Source: Acidimicrobiales bacterium (GTDB taxonomy: Bacteria; Actinomycetota; Acidimicrobiia; Acidimicrobiales; Acidimicrobilacustridaceae). Taken from it: DNA of 64,000 nt. The stretch is taken from positions 133,441-197,440 of the forward strand of contig JALOLR010000001.1 of the NCBI GenBank assembly GCA_025455885.1, in the 5' to 3' direction. Shown here piece by piece: positions 55,452-63,400 of the stretch. Below the pieces are notes generated by a model. The model made no database searches. It saw nothing but the letters and a program-made list of their open reading frames with translations, and was not told where the DNA came from. Within the stretch, counting starts at the first letter, position 1. Every line of letters begins with the position of its first letter. Made by a program: the position numbers and the translations under genes.

Positions 55452-55580
55452 CGGCGCCCGACGCGGGACCCCGGCCCTCGGTGGCGCCGTGCCGACACAT
55501 CAGGGCGATCGCCCCTCAGCGGGTGACGTGCGACGGCACCGGGTGACCCCCCGGCGCGCGCGAAGGCCCCCGAGAACCAC

Positions 55581-55614
55581 GACGGTCCGGACCCTGATGC
55601 AGGTCCGGACCGTC
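55581..55614. terminator. Hairpin between convergent rhodanese gene and tmRNA
   Basis: GACGGTCCGGACC (55581-55593) pairs perfectly over 13 bp with 55602-55614, loop 8 nt. It lies just downstream of both the rhodanese gene and the tmRNA 3' end, so it is probably a two-way terminator. Confidence 0.7.
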
Positions 55615-55637
55615 CTCGACGTCTCGCGACATCACCG

Positions 55638-56025
55638 TGGTGGAGCTGGGGGGAATCGAACCCCCGTCCGTCTGGTGGCAACTGTTCGCGCTACGACCGT
55701 TCCCGAGTTACAGGCTCATGGCCGCCAGCCCGCCGGGTCGGGTGGGCCACGAGGGCCCGGCCACCGGGTCTTTCCCCGGTGTCAGCGGTCTTTCCCGCCG
55801 TCAGCCGTCTTTCCGGCTGTCACCCACCGCTTCTGTTGCCGGGCTGCGGCGAGCTGGCCCCGTGCGCCATCGCTGGTCACTGTTGCTCTCTAGGCCCGAT
55901 CTGGATCAGGCGGCGAGAGTGAACTGCTCATCGGCGGTTCTTTGGTTGCCCCCGTTTAGCGAGTCTGAGGCAACTCGGGTCGCACGATCCAGCTCCCGGT
56001 CCCGACGTCGAAACCGATCAGCCCC
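55638..56025 (-). ncRNA. ssrA: Transfer-messenger RNA
   Basis: One-piece tmRNA of about 388 nt that with SmpB rescues stalled ribosomes. The 5' end GGGGCTGATCGGTTTCGAC is the classic start, and the 3' tRNA-like half ends in a T-arm GGTTCGATTCC and CTCCACCA; GGGGCTG pairs with CAGCTCC in the acceptor stem. The tag frame ends ADEQFTLAA-TGA: likely peptide GGNQRTADEQFTLAA (stop at 55906). Between tag and 3' end are three near-repeats containing GTCTTTCC on the plus strand, matching the pseudoknot region. The resume codon (GGG or GGC) is inferred from the TAAAC just before it. TACCCT upstream (56063-56068) is a likely promoter, leaving a short 5' leader for RNase P. Confidence 0.95.
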
Positions 56026-56062
56026 GTGATCGCAAGTCCGCCTTGTCGCCGGCGGCACTCCA

Positions 56063-56068
56063 AGGGTA
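56063..56068 (-). promoter_or_regulatory. Probable -10 box of ssrA
   Basis: TACCCT on the minus strand lies about 38 nt upstream of the mature tmRNA 5' end. Confidence 0.4.
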
Positions 56069-56163
56069 GCGCCGGTGCGGGGCCCCGCCACGGGGGTTCG
56101 GGTGGCCTAGCGTGATCGGCGACGCGGCGCCCCTCGCCGGGGCCGACGACGAAGGAGCCGAAC

Positions 56164-57000
56164 GTGCACGTCGCGGAGCTGTGGCGCTACCCGGTGAAGT
56201 CGATGATCGGGGAGCGGGTCGCCACCGTCGAGCTCGACGACACCGGCGTCGTCGACGACCGCACGTGGGCGGCGCGCGACGGGGTGCGCGGCGGGATCCG
56301 CGGCGCGAAGAAGATCGCCGGGCTCATGCGCCTCGCCGCCCGCCGGGAGGACGACGGGACCGTGGTGGTGACGCTCCCCGACGGCGCCGAGGTGCGCACC
56401 GACGACCCCGACCGCGACGCCCGCATCAGCGCCGCCCTCGACCATCCCGTCACCCTCGAGGCCCTGCGCCCCGCCGCCGACCTCGACCACTACCGCCGGG
56501 GCGGCCCCGACAGCGACGACGTGATGGAGGAGCTGCGGGGCATCTTCGGTCGGGAGGGCGACGAGCCCCTGCCCGACCTGTCGGTCTTCCCGCCCGAGAT
56601 CGTCGAGTTCGAGTCCCCGCCCGGCACCTACCACGACGCCTTCCCGCTGCTGATCCTCACGACGTCGGCGCTGCGGTCCGTCGCCGACGCTCTCCCGGAC
56701 TCCGCGGTCGACGTGCGTCGGTTCCGCCCCAGCGTGGTGCTCGACACCGGTGACGCCCCCGGCCACCCCGAGTTCGACTGGGTGGGCCGACGCCTCCACC
56801 TCGGCGACGCCGAGGTGTCGATCACCACCCGTTGCCCGCGCTGCGTCATGGTCACCCGCGAGATCGATGACGCCGTCCCCGCCGACCGGGCCGTGCTGCG
56901 CCACATCGTGCGCGACCTCGGCCAGGACCTCGGCGTCTACGCCACCGTGACCCGCCCGGGCCGGGTGGCGGTGGGCGACACCGCGACCCTCGACGCCTGA
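56164..57000 (+). CDS. MOSC domain protein
   Basis: A 278-residue protein with an N-terminal MOSC-N beta-barrel (VAELWRYPVKSMIGE, about 3-17) and a C-terminal MOSC domain (about 140-275) ending TTRCPRCVMVTREI, whose Cys would be the molybdenum or sulfur-carrying residue. Relatives include YiiM/YcbX and mARC, which reduce N-hydroxylated compounds. GTG at 56164 with ACGAAGGAGCC upstream. TAGCGT at about 56109 may be its -10 box. It diverges from ssrA. Confidence 0.88.
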   Translation: MHVAELWRYPVKSMIGERVATVELDDTGVVDDRTWAARDGVRGGIRGAKKIAGLMRLAARREDDGTVVVTLPDGAEVRTDDPDRDARISAALDHPVTLEALRPAADLDHYRRGGPDSDDVMEELRGIFGREGDEPLPDLSVFPPEIVEFESPPGTYHDAFPLLILTTSALRSVADALPDSAVDVRRFRPSVVLDTGDAPGHPEFDWVGRRLHLGDAEVSITTRCPRCVMVTREIDDAVPADRAVLRHIVRDLGQDLGVYATVTRPGRVAVGDTATLDA

Positions 57001-57075
57001 GGAGGCGCCGGCGCCGGCCGGCGCGCGCGACACTCGACAGGTCCGGGCGACGGGCGCCCACGGGAGAGGACGAGC

Positions 57076-57540
57076 GTGCCCCAGATCCGTTTCAACCACA
57101 TGGAGCTCACGGTGCCGCCCGGCACCCTCGACGAGGCCATGCGCGCCGACCTGACCGCCTTCTACGGCGGCGTGCTCGGCTGGCAGACGTCGAGCGTCGA
57201 GATCGTGGGGGGCCTCCAGTTCCTCATGCGCCCCGACGAGGGCCAGTTCATCCTCGTCGCCGAGCACGACCGGCCGATGAGCGCCCCCGGGTACGACCAC
57301 CTGGGCCTGCTGTGCGACACGCGCGAGGAGGTCGACGAGGTGCTCGCCGAATGCGAGCGGTGGGCCGACAAGGACGACCGGCTCCGGATCAAGCGCTACG
57401 ACGACCTCGTGGTGGGGCCCGTCACGGTGCACGCCTTCTACGTGAAGTACCTGTTGCCGATCTGGTTCGACGTGCAGTCGATCGACCACGAGCCCGGCAC
57501 CGGACCCGAGCGTCGCTGGCAGTACCTGCCGACGGGCTAG
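57076..57540 (+). CDS. VOC family protein
   Basis: A 154-residue vicinal-oxygen-chelate fold protein: FNHMELTVPPGTLDEAMRADLTAFYGGVLGWQTS is the typical first beta-alpha-beta unit, and GYDHLGLLCDTREEVDEVL begins the second. Metal ligands can be suggested at His8 and His74 but are not proven. Such proteins include glyoxalases, dioxygenases and antibiotic-binding proteins. GTG at 57076 with GGGAGAGGACG upstream. The next gene begins 9 nt after its stop. Confidence 0.82.
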   Translation: MPQIRFNHMELTVPPGTLDEAMRADLTAFYGGVLGWQTSSVEIVGGLQFLMRPDEGQFILVAEHDRPMSAPGYDHLGLLCDTREEVDEVLAECERWADKDDRLRIKRYDDLVVGPVTVHAFYVKYLLPIWFDVQSIDHEPGTGPERRWQYLPTG

Positions 57541-57549
57541 GCCGGCGCG

Positions 57550-58287
57550 TTGGCCGACTGGTGGCAACGAGACGTCGTCGACGCCGGACGCCTGCCGCTG
57601 CTGTTGCTCACGGTGGCCTTCGTCGTCACCTTCGTCGTGACCCGCGTGGTGGTGCGCTCGATCCGGGCCGGGAAGGGCCCGTTCAGCGACAACACCGTGG
57701 GCGGGGTCCACGTCCACCACGTCGTGCCCGGGCTGGTGCTCATGGTGCTGGGGGGCCTGGTTGCGCTGGGGACCGACGCGTTCGGCTGGACCGCGGCCGC
57801 GGCGATCGTCTTCGGCATCGGCCTGGCCCTCGTCCTCGACGAGTTCGCCCTCCTCCTGCACCTCCAGGACGTCTACTGGGAGCAGGAGGGCCGGCTCTCC
57901 GTCGACGTCGTGTTCCTCCTCCTCGGCGTCCTCGTGATGGTCCTGCTCGTCGGCTCCCCGCTCGGACTCGAGGACCAGTCCGGCGGGGAGACCGCCGGGC
58001 GAACCGCCCTGGTGGTCAACGCGGTGTTCGTCGTCGCCTGCTCGGTGATCGCCGCGCTGAAGGGCAAGTTCGCGTCGAGCGTCATCGGCCTGGTGGTGCC
58101 CCTGGTGGCGCTCGTCGCCGCGGTGCGCATCGCCCGCCCGCAGTCGGTGTGGGCCACCCGGCGCTATCGCGACGACACCGGCAAGCAGCACCTGGCCGCG
58201 TCGCGCGAGGAGCGCTTCGACCGGCGGTGGCGGGCCCCGCTCACCCGGCTCCAGGACGCCGTGGCGGGTACGCCCGGATCCGACTGA
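57550..58287 (+). CDS. Conserved integral membrane protein with HHxxPG motif
   Basis: A 245-residue protein with about six helices. GVHVHHVVPGLVLMVLGG and ALVLDEFALLLHLQDVYW are striking conserved-looking segments: His, Asp, Glu and Tyr residues facing the membrane, as in a lipid-modifying or ion-binding active site. I recall uncharacterised actinobacterial homologues but no function. The start is a TTG (57550), 9 nt after the VOC stop; this is the only sensible start because the first helix follows directly. Co-transcribed with VOC. Confidence 0.65.
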   Translation: MADWWQRDVVDAGRLPLLLLTVAFVVTFVVTRVVVRSIRAGKGPFSDNTVGGVHVHHVVPGLVLMVLGGLVALGTDAFGWTAAAAIVFGIGLALVLDEFALLLHLQDVYWEQEGRLSVDVVFLLLGVLVMVLLVGSPLGLEDQSGGETAGRTALVVNAVFVVACSVIAALKGKFASSVIGLVVPLVALVAAVRIARPQSVWATRRYRDDTGKQHLAASREERFDRRWRAPLTRLQDAVAGTPGSD

Positions 58288-58329
58288 TCCCGGCTGGTCC
58301 GGGGCGGTCGTCCCCGGATCGGGAGGCGT

Positions 58330-58821
58330 TCAGTCCCGTCCGGTCGCCTTGCGGCTCCGACCCATCTCCTTCTGGGCCTCGCGGAGCGCGTCGCGCTCGG
58401 CGATGGCGTGGCGCTTGTCCACCTTGCTGCGCCCCCGGCCGAGGCCCAGCTCGAGCTTGGCCCTCCCGTCGCGGAAGTACAGGCGCAGCGGCACGAGCGC
58501 GAGGTGCTCGAGGTCCATCCGCATGCCCAGCCGGTCGATCTCGCGCCGGTTGAGCAACAGCTTGCGGCGCCGGTCCGGTTCGAGCAGGTCGTGGGCCGCC
58601 GACGTGGCGTAGGGGGCGATGTGCATCCCGACGACCCACGCCTGGCCGTCGTCGATGCGACCGTAGGCCTCCTTGATCTGCACCTGGGCCTCGCGCAGCG
58701 ACTTGACCTCGCTGCCGCGCAGCACCAGACCGGCCTCGACGGTGTCGAGGATGTCGTAGTCGTGACGGGCCGACCGGTTGGTGGCCACGACCGTCACGCC
58801 GGGCTCGCTGCGGGTCGCCAT
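58330..58821 (-). CDS. smpB: SsrA-binding protein SmpB
   Basis: A 163-residue protein that delivers tmRNA to stalled ribosomes. The beta-barrel with VTVVATNRSARHDYDILDTVEAGLVLRGSEVKSLREAQVQIKEAY, the LLLNRREIDRL segment and the basic C-terminal tail (GRGRSKVDKRHAIAERDALR) that enters the mRNA channel are all present. ATG at 58821, with TAGCCT 10 nt upstream as a possible -10 box. It lies 2.3 kb from ssrA, on the same strand and upstream of it, but apart from prfB-ftsEX. Confidence 0.97.
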   Translation of the reverse strand: MATRSEPGVTVVATNRSARHDYDILDTVEAGLVLRGSEVKSLREAQVQIKEAYGRIDDGQAWVVGMHIAPYATSAAHDLLEPDRRRKLLLNRREIDRLGMRMDLEHLALVPLRLYFRDGRAKLELGLGRGRSKVDKRHAIAERDALREAQKEMGRSRKATGRD

Positions 58822-58869
58822 GGGACCGCCGAGGCTACTGCGCCGCCCTGAGGGCCGGGTCGGCCCTTG

Positions 58870-58875
58870 TAGGGT
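58870..58875 (+). promoter_or_regulatory. -10 box of the Mec-like gene (leaderless)
   Basis: TAGGGT ends 7 nt before the GTG at 58883. Confidence 0.5.
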
Positions 58876-58882
58876 CCCGGCC

Positions 58883-59311
58883 GTGCTGCTGCTCGCCCGG
58901 TCCGCCCACCTGGCCATCATCGCCCACCTGCTCGCCGGCCTGCCCGACGAGGCCTGCGGGCTGCTCGCCGGGCCCGCCGCGGACCGCGATGCCGGAGGCG
59001 GTGGGGAGGCGGCCACCCGCTTCTACCCCACGGGCAACGCCGCGGCCTCGAGCCGCGTGTACACGGTGGAACCCCGCGACCACCTCCGCGCCGACCGCGA
59101 CGCCGAGGACCACGGGCTCGAGATCAACGGCGTGGTGCACTCCCACACCCACACCGAGGCCTACCCGTCGCCGACCGACGTCGCCCAGGCCCCCGACCCG
59201 TCGTGGCACTACGTGATCGTGTCGTTCCGAACCGGCGTCGCCTCGTTGCGGTCCTACCGGATCGTGGACGGCGTGGTCGAAGAGGAGCCGGTCAGCGTCG
59301 TCGACGGGTAG
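58883..59311 (+). CDS. mec: JAMM/Mov34 metalloprotease, Mec-like
   Basis: A 142-residue M67 zinc isopeptidase. Residues: Glu23 in LPDEACGLL, His86 and His88 in VHSHTHTEAYPSPTD, with Asp99 completing the HxHx10D zinc site. In Mycobacterium the homologue Mec (Rv1334) clips cysteine from the sulfur carrier CysO, and the gene order Mec-CysO-CysM-murI-Rv1339-rphA-rdgB is as here except that CysO is missing. The GTG start follows a -10 box by 7 nt. Its TAG stop is the first part of the cysM -10 box. Confidence 0.88.
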   Translation: MLLLARSAHLAIIAHLLAGLPDEACGLLAGPAADRDAGGGGEAATRFYPTGNAAASSRVYTVEPRDHLRADRDAEDHGLEINGVVHSHTHTEAYPSPTDVAQAPDPSWHYVIVSFRTGVASLRSYRIVDGVVEEEPVSVVDG

Positions 59312-59314
59312 AAT
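59309..59314 (+). promoter_or_regulatory. -10 box of cysM, overlapping upstream stop codon
   Basis: TAGAAT starts with the TAG stop of the Mec-like gene. It lies 53 nt before the cysM ATG, which has its own GGGAAGGTG ribosome site. Confidence 0.5.
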
Positions 59315-59367
59315 CCCGATCCGCAGGGTCACATTTCGATCCGGTCCCCTGTGTCGGGAAGGTGCTC

Positions 59368-60318
59368 ATGGCTGTGTACTCCTCGGTGCTCGACATGATC
59401 GGCGACACGCCGATGATCGACGTCAGTCGGATCAGCCCCAACCCCGACGTGCGCATCCTCGGCAAGATGGAGGGCCAGAACCCGGCAGGGTCGGTCAAGG
59501 ACCGCATCGCGCTGTCGATGATCGAGGAGGCCGAGGCCGACGGCACCCTCACCCCCGGAAAGACGATCATCGAGCCGTCGTCGGGCAACACCGGCATCGC
59601 CATGGCGATGATCGCCCGCATCAAGGGCTACCCGATCAAGATCGTGCTCCCCGAGAACGTGTCGGTCGAGCGCCGCCAGCTCCTCGAGGTCTTCGGCGCC
59701 GAGATCATCCTGTCGCCGGGCAACGAGGGCTCCAACGGGGCGGTGCGCCGGGCCATCGCCATGGCCGACGAGCACCCCGAGTGGGCGTTCCTCTACCAGT
59801 ACGCCAACGAGGCCAACCCCCGTGCCCACTACGAGACCACCGGCCCGGAGATCTGGCGCGACTGCCCCGAGATCACCCACTTCGTGGCCGGGCTCGGCAC
59901 CAGCGGCACGCTCATGGGCGTGGGCACGTACCTCAAGGAGCGCAACCCCGACGTCAAGGTCCTGGCCGTCGAGCCGCCCATCGGTGAGCTGGTCGAGGGC
60001 CTGCGCAACCTCGACGAGGGCTACATCCCGCCGGTCTACGAGAAGTGGGGCGGGCCCGAGCTGCTCGACGGGAAGCGCATCGTCCGCCCCCGCGAGTCCA
60101 TCGAGTACACCCGCCGGCTGGCCGACGAGTGCGGCATCTTCTCGGGGATCTCCGCCGGAGCGGCGCTGGCCGGCGCGTGCCGGGTGGCCGGCCAGATCGA
60201 CGCCGGCACCATCGTCTTCATCGTCTGCGACGGCGGCTGGAAGTACCTCTCCACCGGGTTGTGGAACGACGACATCGACACCGTCGTCGAACGGGCCCAG
60301 AAGATCATCTACTTCTAG
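59368..60318 (+). CDS. cysM: Cysteine synthase, CysM (O-phosphoserine/thiocarboxylate) type
   Basis: A 316-residue PLP enzyme. PLP Lys44 is in NPAGSVKDR, the phosphate/cofactor loop is PSSGNTGIAMAM, and C-terminal SGISAGAALAGA is the substrate loop. EITHFVAGLGTSGTLMG and CDGGWKYLSTG match mycobacterial CysM closely, as does the arginine in GLRNLDEG corresponding to the residue selecting O-phosphoserine. CysM normally takes sulfur from thiocarboxylated CysO. The gene sits between the Mec-like and murI genes. Substrate preference is inferred from these residues. Confidence 0.92.
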   Translation: MAVYSSVLDMIGDTPMIDVSRISPNPDVRILGKMEGQNPAGSVKDRIALSMIEEAEADGTLTPGKTIIEPSSGNTGIAMAMIARIKGYPIKIVLPENVSVERRQLLEVFGAEIILSPGNEGSNGAVRRAIAMADEHPEWAFLYQYANEANPRAHYETTGPEIWRDCPEITHFVAGLGTSGTLMGVGTYLKERNPDVKVLAVEPPIGELVEGLRNLDEGYIPPVYEKWGGPELLDGKRIVRPRESIEYTRRLADECGIFSGISAGAALAGACRVAGQIDAGTIVFIVCDGGWKYLSTGLWNDDIDTVVERAQKIIYF

Positions 60319-60390
60319 GCGTCGGGTCGGACAACGACGACGGGCGCCGGGCCACGGGCCGGCGGTCTGGGTTCGGCGATGCCGGCCCAG

Positions 60391-60396
60391 TACCCT
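60391..60396 (+). promoter_or_regulatory. -10 box of murI (leaderless)
   Basis: TACCCT ends 8 nt before the GTG at 60405. Confidence 0.5.
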
Positions 60397-60404
60397 CGCT
60401 GGTC

Positions 60405-61223
60405 GTGGGGACCCGTCCGATCGGCATGTTCGACAGCGGTTTCGGCGGCCTGACCGTCGCCCGGGCCCTCATCGACCTCCTGCCGGCCGAGGACCTCGTG
60501 TACATCGGCGACACCGGGCGCTACCCCTACGGGTCGCGTCCGCTCGACGAGGTGCGTCGCTTCGCCCGCGAGATCACGGCCCGTCTCGTGGAGGTGCACG
60601 ACGTGAAGCTCGTGGTGGTGGCCTGCAACACCGCGTCGGCCGCCGCTCTCGACGAGCTGCGCGAGGAGAGCCCCGTGCCGGTCGTCGGCGTGATCGAGCC
60701 GGGGGTCACGTCGCTGGTGGCGGCCACCCGCAACGGCAACGTCGGCGTGATCGGCACCGTCGGCACCATCGGGTCGGGTGCCTACCAGCACGCCGTGGCG
60801 GCCGCCGAGGCCGACGTGAAGCTGAGCTGCGCCGCCTGCCCCGGGTTCGTCGAGTTCGTCGAGCGGGGTGACACCTCCTCGGACCAGGTCCACGTGCTCG
60901 CCGAACGGCTCCTCGCACCGCTGCGCGACGCCCAGGTCGACACGCTGCTCCTCGGTTGCACGCACTACCCGTTCCTGGCCCGCACGATCGCCGACGTGAT
61001 GGGCCGCGACGTGGTGCTCGTCGACTCCGCCGACGAGACGGCGTTCCGGGTGCGGGCCCTGCTCGCCGAGCTCGGCCTGGCCCGGGACGACGCTCGCCCG
61101 GGCGAGGCCCCGCCGGGGCGCCACCGGTTCGAGTCGTCGGGTGACGTCGAGGTGTTCCGCTCCCTCGGGAGCCGCCTGCTCGGCCCCGAGCTGGCCGTCG
61201 TGGAGTCGGTGTCGTGGGGCTGA
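60405..61223 (+). CDS. murI: Glutamate racemase
   Basis: A 272-residue enzyme making D-glutamate for peptidoglycan. The two catalytic cysteines are Cys74 in VVACNTASAAA and Cys185 in LLLGCTHYPFL; Asp10-Ser11 in GMFDSGFGG and the IEPGV and GTVGTIGSGAY segments complete the active site. GTG at 60405 is chosen because of the -10 box 8 nt upstream and the normal distance to GMFDSG. The stop overlaps the next gene's start by 10 nt. Confidence 0.96.
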   Translation: MGTRPIGMFDSGFGGLTVARALIDLLPAEDLVYIGDTGRYPYGSRPLDEVRRFAREITARLVEVHDVKLVVVACNTASAAALDELREESPVPVVGVIEPGVTSLVAATRNGNVGVIGTVGTIGSGAYQHAVAAAEADVKLSCAACPGFVEFVERGDTSSDQVHVLAERLLAPLRDAQVDTLLLGCTHYPFLARTIADVMGRDVVLVDSADETAFRVRALLAELGLARDDARPGEAPPGRHRFESSGDVEVFRSLGSRLLGPELAVVESVSWG

Positions 61224-61951
61224 GCCTCACCGTCCTCGGGTGCGCCGGGTCCTACCCGGGCGACGGCCTGCCCTGCAGCGGCTACCTCGTGCGCAGCGCC
61301 ACCACCGCCGTCGTGCTCGACCTCGGCCACGGCACCCTGCCCGCCCTGCGCCGCCACGTCGACCTCGCCGACCTCGACGCCGTCGTGGTGAGCCACGCCC
61401 ACCCCGACCACTGGGTCGACCTCACGGCCATGCGGATCCTGACCCACTACCACCTGCACATCGACGGCATCCCGGTGTGGGCCACCGAGGGCACGGTCGC
61501 GATGCTCGAGGCGGTGTGTACCGACGTCAACCCCGCCTTCGACACCCGGGTGCTCGGCCCCGAGCCCGTCTTCACGATCGGCGACCTCACCTTCGCCATC
61601 GACCGCACCGACCACTACGTCGAGACCTACGCCGTCCGGGTGTCCGACCCGGAGGGCCGCTCGCTCGTCTACTCCGCCGACACCGGCCCGGGCTGGTCGA
61701 TGGACGCCATCGGCCGCGACGTCGACCTCGCCCTGCTCGAGTCGTCCTTCGCGACCGAGGAGGAGCGCGGCGACGTGCTGCACCTCTCCGCGGGGGTGGC
61801 CGGGGCGATGGCCCGCGCCGCCGGCGCCCGCCGTCTGGTGCTCACCCACCTCGTGCCCGGGTCCGATCCCGAGGAGCACGCCCGCCTCGGGGCGGACGCC
61901 TACGGTGGCCCGGTCGACCTCGCCGCCCCGGGTGCGGTCTACGAGCTCTGA
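61214..61951 (+). CDS. MBL-fold phosphodiesterase, Rv1339-like
   Basis: A 245-residue metallo-beta-lactamase-fold protein. Zinc motif [11 protein letters not shown] (about residues 60-65), YSADTGPGW with metal Asp (about 156-160) and a late His in VLTHLVPG. The mycobacterial homologue Rv1339 is an atypical class II cyclic-AMP phosphodiesterase, and the murI-Rv1339-rphA-rdgB order is the same. GTG start overlaps the end of murI, suggesting coupling. Activity on cAMP here is by homology. Confidence 0.88.
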   Translation: MGLSLTVLGCAGSYPGDGLPCSGYLVRSATTAVVLDLGHGTLPALRRHVDLADLDAVVVSHAHPDHWVDLTAMRILTHYHLHIDGIPVWATEGTVAMLEAVCTDVNPAFDTRVLGPEPVFTIGDLTFAIDRTDHYVETYAVRVSDPEGRSLVYSADTGPGWSMDAIGRDVDLALLESSFATEEERGDVLHLSAGVAGAMARAAGARRLVLTHLVPGSDPEEHARLGADAYGGPVDLAAPGAVYEL

Positions 61952-61967
61952 GACCGAGGAGAGGCCC

Positions 61968-62705
61968 ATGCGTGCCGACGGACGTGCCCACGACGAGCTG
62001 CGCGACGTCAGCTTCGAACGCGACTTCACCGACGCCGCCTCCGGTTCGGTGCTCGTGCAGGCCGGCCGGACGATGGTGCTGTGCACGGCGTACGTCGACG
62101 ACGACGTGCCCCGCTGGATGCGGGGCAGCGGCAAGGGTTGGGTGACCGCCGAGTACTCGATGCTGCCGGGCGCGTCGCCCGAGCGGATCCGTCGCGAGGT
62201 GGCGTCGGGCAAGCCGTCGGGTCGCACCCAGGAGATCCAGCGCCTCATCGGCCGGTCGTTGCGCGGCGTGTGCGACATGGAGCTGCTCGGCGAGCGCCAG
62301 GTGATCGTCGACTGCGACGTGCTCCAGGCCGACGGTGGCACCCGCACCGCGTCGATCAACGGTGGCTACCTGGCGTTGCACGACGCCCTCACCCGTCTCG
62401 TGGCCGACGGCGTCATCGGCGCCCATCCCCTCACCGAGCCGTGCGCAGCCGTCTCGGTCGGCATCGTGGGAGGCGTGCCGATGCTCGACCTGCCCTACGT
62501 CGAGGACGCCGCCGCCGAGGTCGACATGAACGTGGTGATGGCCGGCGGTGGTCGCTTCCTCGAGGTGCAGGGCACCGCCGAGGGCATGAGCTTCTCGCGT
62601 GACGAGCTCGACGAGCTGCTGGGACTGGCCGAGCTGGGCATCGGCGAGATCATGGCGCTGCAGCGCCTGTTGATCGCCGACGCCCCGGCGCCCCGCCCCG
62701 GCTGA
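61968..62705 (+). CDS. rph: Ribonuclease PH
   Basis: A 245-residue phosphorolytic 3'-5' exoribonuclease that trims tRNA 3' ends. Seen: [17 protein letters not shown] (Arg-rich RNA-binding start), [49 protein letters not shown] (metal and phosphate site) and [31 protein letters not shown] precedes the ATG at 61968. rdgB follows at 10 nt. Confidence 0.97.
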   Translation: MRADGRAHDELRDVSFERDFTDAASGSVLVQAGRTMVLCTAYVDDDVPRWMRGSGKGWVTAEYSMLPGASPERIRREVASGKPSGRTQEIQRLIGRSLRGVCDMELLGERQVIVDCDVLQADGGTRTASINGGYLALHDALTRLVADGVIGAHPLTEPCAAVSVGIVGGVPMLDLPYVEDAAAEVDMNVVMAGGGRFLEVQGTAEGMSFSRDELDELLGLAELGIGEIMALQRLLIADAPAPRPG

Positions 62706-62715
62706 GGGGCCTGCG

Positions 62716-63324
62716 GTGCGCCTGGTGGTGGCCTCGGCCAACCCGGACAAGGTCGCCGAGATCGCCGCGGTGCTCGACGCCCTCGGCGTCGAGGTCGTGC
62801 CCCGCCCCGTCGGCCTCCCCGACGTGGTCGAGGACGCCGACACCCTCGAGGGCAACGCCCGTCTGAAGGCCGTCGCCGTCGCCGCAGGGGCGGGCGAGCC
62901 GGCCGTGGCCGACGACACGGGCCTCGAGGTCGACGCCCTCGACGGCGCACCGGGGGTGTGGTCGGCGCGCTTCGCCGGTCCCTCCGCGACCTACGCCGAC
63001 AACGTCGCGAAGCTCCTCGCCGACCTGCGGGCGGCGGGGGCCACGACCCGGAGCGCCCGGACGGCGCGCTTTCGCACCGTGGCCATGGCGCGCTGGCCCG
63101 ACGGGGGCGAGCTCGTCGCGGTCGGAACGGTCGAGGGCCGCATCGCCGACGAGCCGCGCGGGTCGGGCGGCTTCGGCTACGACAGCGTGTTCGTGCCCGC
63201 CGAGGGCGACGGGCGCACCTTCGCCGAGATGACCGCCGACGAGAAGCACGCCGTCAGCCACCGGGGCCGGGCGTTGCGGGCCCTGGCCGCCCTGCTCGTC
63301 GAGGGCCCGGGGCCGTCGCCCTGA
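62716..63324 (+). CDS. rdgB: XTP/dITP diphosphatase (RdgB/HAM1)
   Basis: A 202-residue house-cleaning nucleotidase that removes non-canonical purine triphosphates (XTP, dITP). Motifs: VVASANPDKVAEIAAVL (nucleotide binding), ADDTGLEVDALDGAPGVWSARFAG, GGFGYDSVFVP and MTADEKHAVSHRGRALRAL. GTG start 10 nt after rph. Last gene of the block running from the Mec-like gene. Not far downstream, a CsoR-family repressor begins its own transcript. Confidence 0.95.
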   Translation: MRLVVASANPDKVAEIAAVLDALGVEVVPRPVGLPDVVEDADTLEGNARLKAVAVAAGAGEPAVADDTGLEVDALDGAPGVWSARFAGPSATYADNVAKLLADLRAAGATTRSARTARFRTVAMARWPDGGELVAVGTVEGRIADEPRGSGGFGYDSVFVPAEGDGRTFAEMTADEKHAVSHRGRALRALAALLVEGPGPSP

Positions 63325-63328
63325 GTCG

Positions 63329-63344
63329 ATACCTCCCGGGGTAT
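63329..63344 (+). promoter_or_regulatory. CsoR/CstR-type operator over the repressor's own promoter
   Basis: ATACC-TCCCGG-GGTAT. The right arm begins TATGAT (63342-63347), a near-consensus -10 box, so binding would shut off the repressor gene. Same spacing as the two remote sites. Confidence 0.75.
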
Positions 63345-63400
63345 GATGGGGCCGTCCCCCGGCGCTGCGACCGGGGGTGTCACGAGAGAGGACCAGTCCG

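Noticed and set aside
55638-56025. Genomic island integrated at the tmRNA 3' end
   Set aside because: No integrase and no copied 3' end of ssrA seen in 18-55.6 kb; the idea is kept only as a comparison to make.
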